64,000 bases of DNA from Flavobacterium sp. 245. GTDB taxonomy: Bacteria > Bacteroidota > Bacteroidia > Flavobacteriales > Flavobacteriaceae. The notes beneath the pieces were generated by a model that saw only the letters and a program-made list of their open reading frames with translations, made no database searches and was not told the origin of the DNA. Both the position numbers and the translations under genes were made by a program. This document shows, piece after piece, positions 1 to 8,802 of the stretch. Numbering within the stretch: position 1 is the stretch's first letter; each line of letters begins with the position of its first letter. Where the stretch lies: positions 558,001-622,000 of the forward strand of contig NZ_SNXB01000001.1 of NCBI RefSeq assembly GCF_004362055.1, written 5' to 3'.

Positions 1-236
1 GCAACGCCATCTGCCCAAACTGGTTTATCTTTGAAAACCTGTGGCTGTTTGTCCCATTTTTTTAAATCTTTTGAACTAAAGACACTAATTCCGTTTCCGG
101 TACAATATAAATAATAAGTATCTTTTTGTTTAATCACAACCGGATCGTGAACAACAATGTCTTGTGCTACTACCGCAGATCCAGTTAGAATAAATAGAAG
201 TGAGAATATTGATTTTATTTTGATGTACAATTTCAT
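1..236 (-). CDS. GH43 family glycosidase, partial (C-terminus beyond window)
   Basis: Start codon at 236, reading leftward off the window edge, so only about 78 N-terminal residues are visible. They show a signal peptide ending at VVAQ, then HDPVV with the Asp expected of the GH43 catalytic base, and a first beta-propeller blade (KDTYYLYCTG). This is the usual start of GH43 arabinanases and arabinofuranosidases. It is the last visible gene of the leftward arabinan operon, 8 bp beyond the GH127 stop. Family assignment is good; substrate (alpha-1,5-arabinan) is inferred from neighbours. Confidence 0.8.
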   Translation of the reverse strand, partial: MKLYIKIKSIFSLLFILTGSAVVAQDIVVHDPVVIKQKDTYYLYCTGNGISVFSSKDLKKWDKQPQVFKDKPVWADGV

Positions 237-244
237 GATTCTTT

Positions 245-2545
245 TTATTTTACAATTCTTATTTGAGAAATTTTAGACGTTTTTTTGCCGTCTTTAGACT
301 TAATTTTTAAATCAATAATTTGAGTATTGTCTAATTTGAATTGAATTATCTTATCTTTTTTTGTGACAATTGCTACAGGTTTTTCATTAATAAAAACATC
401 AAGGTTATCCGTTTTAAAGTCTCCTAAAAAACTAATTTCAATAAATTTGCCCTCTAGATTTTTATTTACCATTTGATAGGAAATATAAGAGCTGGTATTT
501 CTCCAAAAACCATCTTCCTCATAACCCGATTCACTTTTTTCTCCTTTATAATGGTGATCTACTTCAGGCTGTTGTTCTCCACAATTTATTTTATCGACCG
601 TGTTAGCTTCAATAGCCATAGCTTCGATTTCCTGTTGTTTTAACAATGCTTGTTTTTCTTTATAATCTTCTGGCTTATAAGTTTGAAAATACATCTGATA
701 ACGGGCATCGTGTATTTCAAAGAAGGGTTGTAATTCTAATGAATCTAACTTAAAGCGCATATTACCTAAATCTTTAAGTTTTGAAACATAACTTCCCTCT
801 TCTCCTACTAGTGCATAAGCTTTGTCTAACGAAACATATTTTCCTTGAGCAACATGTCCCATTCGGCTATCATCGGCAAACAAACCATCTAAATTTTCAC
901 TAGAGGTTTTAGCAGCTAATACAATAGGACCATTTACAAATGCAGCCCAATTGGAGCCATCGGGCAACTTTTCCAAATGAGTTGAAGTCTGGAATGCAAT
1001 AGTTATTTTATCTCCCGATTTCCATTTTCTTGCCAGACTAACATAGTTAGCTGGTTTGGCGTCTGTTTTTTGCAATTTTCCGTTGACTAAAATTTCGAAA
1101 TTCGTTGCCCATTTTGAATAACGAATATTCAAAACAAAAGATTTAGGATTTTTAAGTTTTAGAACAATCTCAGTATTATTTTCATAAGGAAATTTTGTAG
1201 TTTGCTCTAATTCTATTCCTTTTTCCTTCCAATTTAAAGTGGATGGAATAAAAAGATTTACAAAAATATCATGGTCTGAATGGCTATAAATTAATTCTCC
1301 ATATTTAGAATGATTTTCAAGTCCTGTCCCAACGCAACACCACATGCTGGTTTCTGGTTGCGAGTATACGCGATAATGATTTGGTCGAATTGGAGTAAAA
1401 TACACAAAACCACCTCTATTAGGCTCTTGGCTAGAAAGAATGTGATTGTAAAGTGTACGCTCATAAAAATCAAGGTAACTCACATCATTTTTGTCTAAAA
1501 ACAACGCTTTACTTAAACGTTCCATATTGTAGGAATTACAAGTTTCCGGGCCTTGATTGGATTTTAACATACCGCTAAAATCATTTATAGGATTGAAATG
1601 TTCAGCAACGCTATTTCCTCCAAAAGCGACAGTTCTTTTTTCGGTTACATTTTTCCAAAAAAACTGCGCGGCATCGGACCATTGTTTATTATCCGATAGT
1701 TTTCCAATTTTCTCAAAACCAATAACTTTTGGTATTTGTGTATTAGCATGTAAACCCGTTAGTTTGTCTTCCTTTTTAATTAATGGATCGAGAATGGCTT
1801 TTTGCGAAAGCTTTTCAGCCGTTTCAAGATATTTTTTGTTTTTTGTGATGCTATATAAATCAGCAAAAGATTCGTTTATACCACCATGTTCTGTTTTTAA
1901 GATTCTTTGAATTTGCTCATCAGAAAGAGGTCGGATCAATTCGATAAACCAATCTCCTAATTTTATTACAATTTCTTTTGCCTTTTCATTACCCGTATAA
2001 TTGTAGGCATCAATTAAACCTGCAAAAAGTTTATGAATATTATAGATTGGAACCCAGGTATTATTTAAACCAAAACCACTACCGTCTATATCTCCTTTAT
2101 GAATTCTATCCCAAAAGACTTTTCCTTCAGGAATACCTCCAACATAACCAGTTCCGTCCTTTTGCTGGCAACGATCCAATTCAGAAATCATATAATCCAA
2201 ACGGCCTTTAATTTCTTTATTTCCCGTAGAAGCATACATCATTGATAATGCCGCTAAATAATGACCTCCTATATGTCCATCAAGACCTATGTTTTCCCAG
2301 TTGCCATATCTATCCGCTTTTGTAGGTAAGCCGGCAGCTATTAAATAAGGTGCTAGTAGTCGATCTGGATTTAGGTCTAATAAATATTTAAGATCAACAT
2401 TTTGAGCATTTTTGAAAGGACCACTAGTTAGTTTTATCTCTTGCAATTTAAATTCCTGCATCTGTGCGATTGAAGGAATAGTAATTAAGAGAGTTGCGAT
2501 TAAATAAAATGATTTAATCGTTATTTTTTTCAAACTCACTTTCAT
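245..2545 (-). CDS. GH127 beta-L-arabinofuranosidase (DUF1680)
   Basis: 766 aa secreted glycosidase expected to release beta-L-arabinofuranose from arabinan or arabinose-rich glycans in the periplasm. Numbering from the upstream Met at 2560, I see GPETC (Glu339, Cys341) and a CC pair (Cys408, Cys409). In the characterised GH127 enzyme HypBA1 a Glu and three Cys in this arrangement bind zinc, one Cys being the nucleophile, so the site looks intact. The N-terminus is a signal peptide ending at SIAQ. I chose ATG 2545 because it gives a canonical Lys-rich signal peptide; ATG 2560 adds five residues. It lies in the same-strand arabinan operon with GH43 and GH51 enzymes. Confidence 0.88.
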   Translation of the reverse strand: MKVSLKKITIKSFYLIATLLITIPSIAQMQEFKLQEIKLTSGPFKNAQNVDLKYLLDLNPDRLLAPYLIAAGLPTKADRYGNWENIGLDGHIGGHYLAALSMMYASTGNKEIKGRLDYMISELDRCQQKDGTGYVGGIPEGKVFWDRIHKGDIDGSGFGLNNTWVPIYNIHKLFAGLIDAYNYTGNEKAKEIVIKLGDWFIELIRPLSDEQIQRILKTEHGGINESFADLYSITKNKKYLETAEKLSQKAILDPLIKKEDKLTGLHANTQIPKVIGFEKIGKLSDNKQWSDAAQFFWKNVTEKRTVAFGGNSVAEHFNPINDFSGMLKSNQGPETCNSYNMERLSKALFLDKNDVSYLDFYERTLYNHILSSQEPNRGGFVYFTPIRPNHYRVYSQPETSMWCCVGTGLENHSKYGELIYSHSDHDIFVNLFIPSTLNWKEKGIELEQTTKFPYENNTEIVLKLKNPKSFVLNIRYSKWATNFEILVNGKLQKTDAKPANYVSLARKWKSGDKITIAFQTSTHLEKLPDGSNWAAFVNGPIVLAAKTSSENLDGLFADDSRMGHVAQGKYVSLDKAYALVGEEGSYVSKLKDLGNMRFKLDSLELQPFFEIHDARYQMYFQTYKPEDYKEKQALLKQQEIEAMAIEANTVDKINCGEQQPEVDHHYKGEKSESGYEEDGFWRNTSSYISYQMVNKNLEGKFIEISFLGDFKTDNLDVFINEKPVAIVTKKDKIIQFKLDNTQIIDLKIKSKDGKKTSKISQIRIVK

Positions 2546-2614
2546 GTAGGAGAAAACCATGTGTTTAAAATATAATTGTTAAAATTTTTGTGTTTTTTCT
2601 CAACCTTTTCCTGA

Positions 2615-3562
2615 TTATTCTGTAATTCCTTCAGAGGTCATAACAACTCGTTTCATTGTTCCGTCTTTATTATAAAATAATTTATCAACGCAGACCGATC
2701 TTCTAAAACTTCCTCCGTGCGGAATTGACGCTCCGTTGTGATAAATAAAATACGACTGTCCTTTAAAATCAATTATCGATTGGTGATTTGTGTTGCTGTT
2801 TCCGGCCAATTCATTTAAGATTCCTTTGAATTCCCATGGGCCATTTATTGATTTGCTCATGGCGTAGGCAATTTTCTCTGGAAACTCGTAAGCATAAGAC
2901 AAATAATACCAGTCTTTGTGTTTGTGGATCCACGGCGCTTCTGTAAAATGTGGTAAATCAATATGCTGAATTGGCCCGTCAAGTTCGGTCATATTCTCTT
3001 TTAATTTTGCATAATGACAAGAGGTATTTCCCCAAAACAAATAAGCCTGACCGTCAGTATCGATATAAACCGTCGGATCAATATCGTCCCAGCCTATATC
3101 AGTATATTTGGTCATATCATTTGTGATCAAAGCTTTTCCTAAAGCATCTTTAAATGGTCCTATCGGACTGTCAGAAACTGCAACTCCAATTGCTTTTCCG
3201 TGAACTGAACCATGCTCAACCGTTACATACCAATAAAACTTCCCATTTCTTTCAATTACCTGCGAAGCCCAGGCATCACTTTTTGCCCATTTGAAATCAG
3301 TTACTTTTAACGGCACTGGATGCGATTCCCATTTTTTCATATCCGAAGAAGAATAAACCACCCATTCATTCATCTTATAAAAATTAAAATCATTTGGTGC
3401 TTCATCGTGACCGGCGTATAGATACACTTTGTCTTTGTAAACTAATGCCGCAGGATCTCCAGTATATTGATCTTTTATAATTGGATTATTGAATTTTACC
3501 GATTGTGCAGTTCCTGCTATCGATAAGAATAAAATGGAAAGGCTTGTAAATAGATTCTTCAT
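2615..3562 (-). CDS. GH43 alpha-L-arabinofuranosidase-like
   Basis: 315 aa with signal peptide (MKNLFTSLSILFLSIAGTAQ). The GH43 triad is visible: Asp36 in TGDPAALVY (base), Asp162 in DDIDPTVYID (pKa modulator) and Glu208 in HFTEAPWI (acid). Length matches a single five-bladed propeller without a carbohydrate-binding module. The frame stays open upstream to 3622, but that stretch is one arm of a perfect intergenic inverted repeat (3581-3630), so ATG 3562 is the real start. Predicted to cleave arabinose from arabino-oligosaccharides; exact linkage cannot be read from sequence. Confidence 0.86.
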   Translation of the reverse strand: MKNLFTSLSILFLSIAGTAQSVKFNNPIIKDQYTGDPAALVYKDKVYLYAGHDEAPNDFNFYKMNEWVVYSSSDMKKWESHPVPLKVTDFKWAKSDAWASQVIERNGKFYWYVTVEHGSVHGKAIGVAVSDSPIGPFKDALGKALITNDMTKYTDIGWDDIDPTVYIDTDGQAYLFWGNTSCHYAKLKENMTELDGPIQHIDLPHFTEAPWIHKHKDWYYLSYAYEFPEKIAYAMSKSINGPWEFKGILNELAGNSNTNHQSIIDFKGQSYFIYHNGASIPHGGSFRRSVCVDKLFYNKDGTMKRVVMTSEGITE

Positions 3563-3580
3563 TAGAGTTTTATTTTTTTT

Positions 3581-3630
3581 GCCACGAATTGCACAAATTT
3601 TCTCGAATTTTAATTTGTGCAATTCGTGGC
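3581..3630. repeat. Perfect 19-bp inverted repeat, CCACGAATT family
   Basis: Left arm 3581-3599 (GCCACGAATTGCACAAATT) and right arm 3612-3630 are exact reverse complements with a 12-bp loop. Related arms recur at 43982-44037 and 50048-50201. It sits between two same-strand GH43 genes. Confidence 0.85.
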
Positions 3631-3647
3631 TTATTTTTTCTCACGCT

Positions 3648-3663
3648 CCCGATAACTATCGGG
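3648..3663. repeat. 16-bp palindrome CCCGATA-AC-TATCGGG
   Basis: A perfect 7-bp stem, CCCGATAACTATCGGG. A near copy (one arm mismatch) lies at 46071-46088. Both are intergenic, which suggests a dispersed REP-like palindrome. Confidence 0.7.
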
Positions 3664-3710
3664 ATTGCTGATTCGAGCAGATTTTTATTTTAGAATTTTA
3701 AAAATTGAAA

Positions 3711-3774
3711 TTTTCTAATTTTCTAATTTTCTAATTTTCTAATTTTCTAATTTTCTAATTTTCTAATTTTCTAA
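3711..3774. repeat. Tandem array, 8 copies of TTTTCTAA
   Basis: Eight uninterrupted copies of an 8-bp unit. The last copy (3767-3774) contains the TAG stop codon (3771-3773) of the endo-arabinanase gene read on the minus strand, so the array forms the start of that gene's 3' untranslated region. Confidence 0.9.
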
Positions 3775-5396
3775 TTTATCTTTTTACCCCAAACAGGCAA
3801 TCCAGCAGCGGTGTATCCAGAATAACTCAAGGTTACTTTTCTGGTTGATAATTCCCAATCCCAAGCATCAGAAACATTGCATTTTACTCCATTTACCGTT
3901 AAGATTTTTTTAGTGCTGTCATACGACCATGTTCCTGTCGCATCACCACTTACTTTTTTATCGGCAGTTAAATAAATTGTTCCTGCTTTCTGCATGGTTT
4001 TGTATTGATAATTCATTGTAATTTGTTCCCAAGTTCCAATGAAATTTGCCTCTGTAATTGTAGTTGCCGGAACTCCTGCATAACGTTCTGCTTCGACAAC
4101 CGGCCAGCCATCTTCTGTCCATTGAATGGCGCGAACATGCCCCATCATTACCGCGTTTGAAACTGCAATTCCAGCAACACCTTCAGGCAAACGTGCCTGA
4201 GAAGCATAATACCACTGTTTTGTATCTGGATTTTGAAAAACTGCACAGTGCGCAAAACCAACCCAACCTGTATGATTTTTAAATTGGTACGGATGTGTTA
4301 CCATAGGATAACATTCGGATCCAGTAGTAATACTGCTGCCGCTAATCGTTAAATAAGGTCCTAAAATGCTTTTTGAACGTGCAACACGTGTATTGTAAGC
4401 CACTGATAATTCGTCATAAGCCAAAAACAAATAGTAATATTGTGTGTCTGGATTATAGATAATTTCAGGACCTTCGAGTGCTTGCCAGCGATTTGTACTG
4501 ACGTTTCCGCGTCCTGCAATTCGTACACCGTAATCATCAATGGTTTTTAGTTTAGCTGGTTTTCCAGTTGCTGGATCCAACTTTAAAGCTGCAATTCCAG
4601 AATGCCAAGAACCATAAATTAAATATTGATCACCTTCTGGAGTCTGAATAAAACTCGGATCAATGGCGTTGAATTTAAAGTAAGCATCCCAATCGTTTCC
4701 TCCATTTCGAACGTAACTTTTTACACCGTCAGGTTCAGAGCAGACTACCATTCCTTTATCAACCCAATTATTTGAAGCCAAATCATCTGTTTCGGCCAAA
4801 CCAATAAAAGCACGTTCCGACCAAGATGTATTAGTATCAGTTCCCACAATTGGATTGGTTACGACAATACTGTAATACATTCTGAATTTATTGCCGACTT
4901 TACGAACACAAGGCGCCCAATAACCATAACTTGGATTGGCGATTGGAGGAAGAGCCGGATTCATTCTTGCTCTTTTATTGTTTAGAGAATCTTTTACCCA
5001 AGCCGGAGCCTGAGCCATTGAAGATCCCATAAATTCCCAATTGATTAAATCTTTTGATCTTCTGTAGAAAAAATGTCCGTTGCCTTCGTGTGCATTTCCA
5101 TAAGAAGCATCTGTTTGGTACATATAATAATATTCTCCCGATTTCTCTACAGACGGATCGTGCACGTTAGCCAAATTCCATTGCGTTCTGTTTCCCCAAC
5201 TTGAAATTGAAGTATAATTATCTGCATAAGTTGGTCCGGGAAAACCTGGCGTAACTACTGGCGGATCAACCACCACCGGTGGATCTGGAGTTACAGGTGT
5301 ATCAGGACTGTCGCTTGAACAGCCAAACACCAATAACACGCCTAAAAACAATCCGATATACGGTCCTATTTTTAGAATGGAATTTGATTTTTTCAT
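3771..5396 (-). CDS. GH43 endo-alpha-1,5-L-arabinanase, lipoprotein, with C-terminal arabinanase domain
   Basis: 541 aa. The N-terminal lipoprotein signal ends at VFGC (Cys26) and is followed by a Pro/Val-rich linker, which suggests surface or outer-membrane anchoring. The GH43 propeller carries Asp80 (VHDPSV), Asp246 (IDPSF) and Glu308 (LEGPEI). About 95 C-terminal residues (GTWEQITM to the end) match the beta-sandwich C-terminal domain known from extracellular endo-arabinanases (GH43_C type). Predicted to cut the arabinan backbone at the cell surface and feed SusCD. The stop codon lies inside an octamer repeat array. Confidence 0.87.
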   Translation of the reverse strand: MKKSNSILKIGPYIGLFLGVLLVFGCSSDSPDTPVTPDPPVVVDPPVVTPGFPGPTYADNYTSISSWGNRTQWNLANVHDPSVEKSGEYYYMYQTDASYGNAHEGNGHFFYRRSKDLINWEFMGSSMAQAPAWVKDSLNNKRARMNPALPPIANPSYGYWAPCVRKVGNKFRMYYSIVVTNPIVGTDTNTSWSERAFIGLAETDDLASNNWVDKGMVVCSEPDGVKSYVRNGGNDWDAYFKFNAIDPSFIQTPEGDQYLIYGSWHSGIAALKLDPATGKPAKLKTIDDYGVRIAGRGNVSTNRWQALEGPEIIYNPDTQYYYLFLAYDELSVAYNTRVARSKSILGPYLTISGSSITTGSECYPMVTHPYQFKNHTGWVGFAHCAVFQNPDTKQWYYASQARLPEGVAGIAVSNAVMMGHVRAIQWTEDGWPVVEAERYAGVPATTITEANFIGTWEQITMNYQYKTMQKAGTIYLTADKKVSGDATGTWSYDSTKKILTVNGVKCNVSDAWDWELSTRKVTLSYSGYTAAGLPVWGKKIN

Positions 5397-5407
5397 GTTT
5401 TATCTTT

Positions 5408-6955
5408 TTATTTTCCTTCTAAAACAACAACTGAGAAAGGAGGAATTGTAATTTCTAATTTTCCTTTTTTGTTTTCGAAACCTTTAAAAACTGTTGGAAC
5501 AATTTTGTTTGGTGTATCGAATGAATTGTAATCTTGTAATTTAGCCGATGTTAAAACTATTCCTGTGAAATTTTTAACGCCAAGTTCATTTACATCAATT
5601 TCTATTTTGTTTTTGTTTTTAACATCAACGTTTACTAAAGAAATATGAACTGCTCCATTTTTATCTTTTGATGCTGCGGCTGATATTGCAGGAAGTGTTT
5701 CTCCGTTAAATGTATAATTTGGTGAAGTAAAACTTACTGGCAATAATTTTGCATCTTGGTGCACACTGTACATTTTCATTACGTGATACGTTGGCGTAGT
5801 AATCATTTTTGCTTTGTCTGTTAAAATTACAGCCTGCAAAACATTTACACATTGTGCTAAGTTTGCCATTTTAACTCTGTCAGCGTGATTGTTGAAAATA
5901 TTCAATGTTGCACCAGCCAAAACCGCGTCTCTCATGGTGTTTTGCTGATATAAAAATCCTGGATTTGTTCCTTTTTCAACTTCGTACCAGCCTCCCCATT
6001 CGTCAACCATCATGGCTACTTTTTTCTGAGGATCATATTTGTCCATTATGGCAGAATGCTTTGTAACAAGCTCCTCCATTTTTAAAGCTGATTTCATTGT
6101 TTTGAAATAACCTTCTTCAGTAAAATCTCTGTCATCACCTTTTTTAGCCCATTCAATTACGGCATAATGATGCACTCCAACGCCGCCTAACATATTTAGC
6201 GGAATATTTTTCATTAAAACTTCTGTCCAATTATAATCGGCACTGTTTGAACCTGACGCGATACGTGTAAGTCCGCCCGTATTTTCCCAATCCGACATGA
6301 ATGTTGCAAATTTTCTATATTCTCCAGCATAATATTCTGCTGTCATATTTCCTCCGCATCCCCAAGCTTCATTTCCAACTCCCCAGAATTTAACTTTCCA
6401 AGGTTCTTTTCTTCCATTTTTTTGACGCAAATCACTCATCGGACTTTTACCTCCAAAATTCGTGTACTGAACCCAGTCTGCTAATTCCTGAACTGTTCCA
6501 CTTCCAACATTTCCTGACAAATAAGGTTCTGCTCCTAGAAGTTCACACATATTAAGGAAATCGTGAGTTCCAAAACTGTTGTCTTCTGTTACACCTCCCC
6601 ACCATTTGTTTACAATAGTTGGTCTTTGTTCTTTTGGTCCAATTCCGTCTTTCCAGTGATAGGTGTCGGCAAAACAGCCACCAGGCCATCTTAAATTCGG
6701 AATCTTCAAATCTTTTAAAGCAGCAATAATATCGTTTCTAACTCCATTTGTATTTGGTATTTTTGAAGTATCTCCAACAAAAAATCCTCCGTAAATACAG
6801 CGTCCTAAATGTTCAGCAAAATGCCCGTAAATATTTTTGTTGATTACTGGAGCATCTGCATTATTTTTTATGGAAACAACTGTGGTCTGATTTTGGGCAA
6901 AACTAACCTGATTACAAAGGGTAATAAGAAAGGTAATTAAAAGTGCTTTTTTCAT
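5408..6955 (-). CDS. GH51 alpha-L-arabinofuranosidase
   Basis: 515 aa with signal peptide (cleavage near SFAQ), so periplasmic. The catalytic acid/base is Glu196 in GNEAWGCGGN and the nucleophile Glu319 in VDEWGGW, both classical GH51 motifs. The C-terminal beta-sandwich typical of GH51 is present. It releases terminal alpha-L-arabinofuranose from arabino-oligosaccharides. It is the first glycosidase gene after susD, separated from it by a 254-bp gap full of hairpins, and 11 bp from the endo-arabinanase gene. Confidence 0.92.
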   Translation of the reverse strand: MKKALLITFLITLCNQVSFAQNQTTVVSIKNNADAPVINKNIYGHFAEHLGRCIYGGFFVGDTSKIPNTNGVRNDIIAALKDLKIPNLRWPGGCFADTYHWKDGIGPKEQRPTIVNKWWGGVTEDNSFGTHDFLNMCELLGAEPYLSGNVGSGTVQELADWVQYTNFGGKSPMSDLRQKNGRKEPWKVKFWGVGNEAWGCGGNMTAEYYAGEYRKFATFMSDWENTGGLTRIASGSNSADYNWTEVLMKNIPLNMLGGVGVHHYAVIEWAKKGDDRDFTEEGYFKTMKSALKMEELVTKHSAIMDKYDPQKKVAMMVDEWGGWYEVEKGTNPGFLYQQNTMRDAVLAGATLNIFNNHADRVKMANLAQCVNVLQAVILTDKAKMITTPTYHVMKMYSVHQDAKLLPVSFTSPNYTFNGETLPAISAAASKDKNGAVHISLVNVDVKNKNKIEIDVNELGVKNFTGIVLTSAKLQDYNSFDTPNKIVPTVFKGFENKKGKLEITIPPFSVVVLEGK

Positions 6956-6989
6956 ACGTGGATAATATTTGTTTTTTATTGGAATATGG

Positions 6990-7034
6990 AATCGCCATTC
7001 TTTATTGTTATTTTCATTTTGAATTATGGCGATT
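6990..7034. repeat. Inverted repeat AATCGCCAT / ATGGCGATT
   Basis: 9-bp perfect arms at 6990-6998 and 7026-7034. First of three hairpins in the gap between susD and the GH51 gene. Confidence 0.6.
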
Positions 7035-7053
7035 TCATAATGTTTTTATGTTA

Positions 7054-7093
7054 TAATATCATGTGAAGATTTTTAAGCCTCCACATGATATTA
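7054..7093. repeat. 12-bp perfect hairpin between susD and GH51
   Basis: TAATATCATGTG (7054-7065) pairs perfectly with CACATGATATTA (7082-7093) around a 16-nt loop. No T-run follows on the minus strand, so it resembles a processing or stabilising hairpin more than an intrinsic terminator. Confidence 0.7.
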
Positions 7094-7121
7094 AGTATTC
7101 TAACTAATTCAAATAAATATT

Positions 7122-7204
7122 AGTCTCAGTTTTCGGTTTTCAGTTTTCAGTCCCAGTTCACCATAGTAACTGAAAACTGGGACTGAAAACCGAGACTGAA
7201 AACT
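7122..7204. repeat. Imperfect long inverted repeat built from CAGTTTTC words
   Basis: 83 bp directly after the susD stop. The left half repeats CAGTTTTC/CAGTCCCAG words and the right half repeats their complement (CTGAAAAC, CTGGGACTG), so a long imperfect stem-loop can form. Same architecture as the other intergenic repeats here but a different sequence family. Confidence 0.8.
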
Positions 7205-7209
7205 ATTTT

Positions 7210-8772
7210 TTAATAACTGTCATTTTGCTTTGTTCCCGGATTGTTATCCATTTCTAACTGCGGAATCGGGAAAAATTCTCTTCCTGCTGCATATGAATTG
7301 AACTCTACATCTCTCGCTTTTAACCAAGCCAATTTTGTCGCATCCTGCAACCATCCCCAACGACGAATATCATCAAAACGGTGACCTTCAAGAGGGAATT
7401 CCAAGAATCTTTCGTGACCAATCTGCTCTCTCATTTGAGCCTGATTCATTCCTGGTTTTGCTGTTGCTAAATCAGGCAAGTTCACTCTGTTTCTCACCAT
7501 TTGAATATAAGTGTAAGCTCCGGGAGTATCTCCAGTTTCATTTAAAGTTTCAGCATACATCAATAAAATATCCGAATATCTTAACAAACGCTCGTTGATG
7601 CCTGAACGCCAGTCGTACTCATCAGCAAACTGTCCATCTGAATTTTGATATTTTCTGCAAAATATATCATTTAGATCTGCTGGACTTGTTGCGTAAAAAG
7701 TAGCAAAATCTTTACCGTATAATTGCATACCGCCTGGTTTATTATAAAATATTGTAGCGTCTAAACGAGGATCAACTGCATTCGTTTTTGTTTTTTCCTG
7801 CTGATATTCATTAAATAATGTCCATGTTGGCTGTACGTCTGTCCATCCAAAAGCTCTTGGCGCATAAGTAATAGCACGTGCAGAAGTTTTTCCCCAACCA
7901 GAAGCTGGTGCACCGCCCCATCCTAAATCAACTCCACCTGCATCTCTGCTGAATTGTACTTCAAAAAGAGATTCAGAATTGTTTTCATTTGCAGTAGTAA
8001 AGTTATCACGATAGTTTGAAACTAATGAGTAAACTCCTAAATCAATTACTTGTTTAAAAGTTGTTTTTGCATTTGGAAAATCTTTAGTAAACAAATATGC
8101 TTTTCCTAAGTATCCTAAAGCAGCTCCTTTTGTAGCGCGTCCTTTTTGACCTTTATCGATTCCTGTAATTGCATCGTATGATGTTGGAAGCAATTCGGCA
8201 GCCGCTTTAAAATCAGCAATAACCTGCGCCCATCCTTCAGCCTCTGTTTTTTGTGGCGTATATAGTTTAATCTCTGTTGGAAGCGGTACGTTTTTAAACA
8301 TGTTTACCGCATGAAATAAATATAATCCTCTTAAAAAATAAGCTTGTCCTAAAATTCTGTTTTTAAGTGCTGCATCTGTAAATTCGATTGCAGGAACATT
8401 TGTCAAAACCTGATTAGCACGGTAGATTCCTTGATAATACGTTTCAAAAGCCCAGCCATAAATTGCTGGATCAGTAGGATTAGAGTTGAAACGTCCAACA
8501 TTGTACATTGCACCCCACGGACTGTTGCTTCGTGTATCATCTGCTTTTAAATCTAAAAGCAACGGTGTGCTTCTCATATACGTTCCATCAGTAAGCAAAC
8601 TTCCGTATGCGGCATTTACTCCTTCAATAGCGTCTTGATCTGTTTTCCAAAATGAACCTGCGGTTTCAACGTTAGGATCCACTTGAAGCAAGTCTTCATT
8701 ATCAACACAGCTTGTTGTTACAAGAGCCAGTGAAAAGAAAACTGTTATATAGTTAAATACTTTATATTTCAT
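7210..8772 (-). CDS. SusD-like surface glycan-binding lipoprotein (RagB/SusD)
   Basis: 520 aa, within the usual SusD range. A lipoprotein signal ends at VTTSC (about Cys22) followed by the acidic VDNED expected of surface-exported Bacteroidota lipoproteins. TPR-like helices follow, then the conserved C-terminal SusD block (LRYSDILLMYAE; GHRFDDIRRWG). It should cap the SusC barrel and bind oligosaccharides, here arabinan or galactan fragments by context. It lies 30 bp downstream of susC in one transcript. Confidence 0.93.
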   Translation of the reverse strand: MKYKVFNYITVFFSLALVTTSCVDNEDLLQVDPNVETAGSFWKTDQDAIEGVNAAYGSLLTDGTYMRSTPLLLDLKADDTRSNSPWGAMYNVGRFNSNPTDPAIYGWAFETYYQGIYRANQVLTNVPAIEFTDAALKNRILGQAYFLRGLYLFHAVNMFKNVPLPTEIKLYTPQKTEAEGWAQVIADFKAAAELLPTSYDAITGIDKGQKGRATKGAALGYLGKAYLFTKDFPNAKTTFKQVIDLGVYSLVSNYRDNFTTANENNSESLFEVQFSRDAGGVDLGWGGAPASGWGKTSARAITYAPRAFGWTDVQPTWTLFNEYQQEKTKTNAVDPRLDATIFYNKPGGMQLYGKDFATFYATSPADLNDIFCRKYQNSDGQFADEYDWRSGINERLLRYSDILLMYAETLNETGDTPGAYTYIQMVRNRVNLPDLATAKPGMNQAQMREQIGHERFLEFPLEGHRFDDIRRWGWLQDATKLAWLKARDVEFNSYAAGREFFPIPQLEMDNNPGTKQNDSY

Positions 8773-8802
8773 TTTAATACGTTTTTAATTGGTTAAGCTA
8801 GT

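Noticed and set aside
3563..3622. N-terminal extension of the GH43 gene
   Set aside because: It is encoded by the inverted repeat arm at 3612-3630 and would bury the signal peptide 20 residues in.
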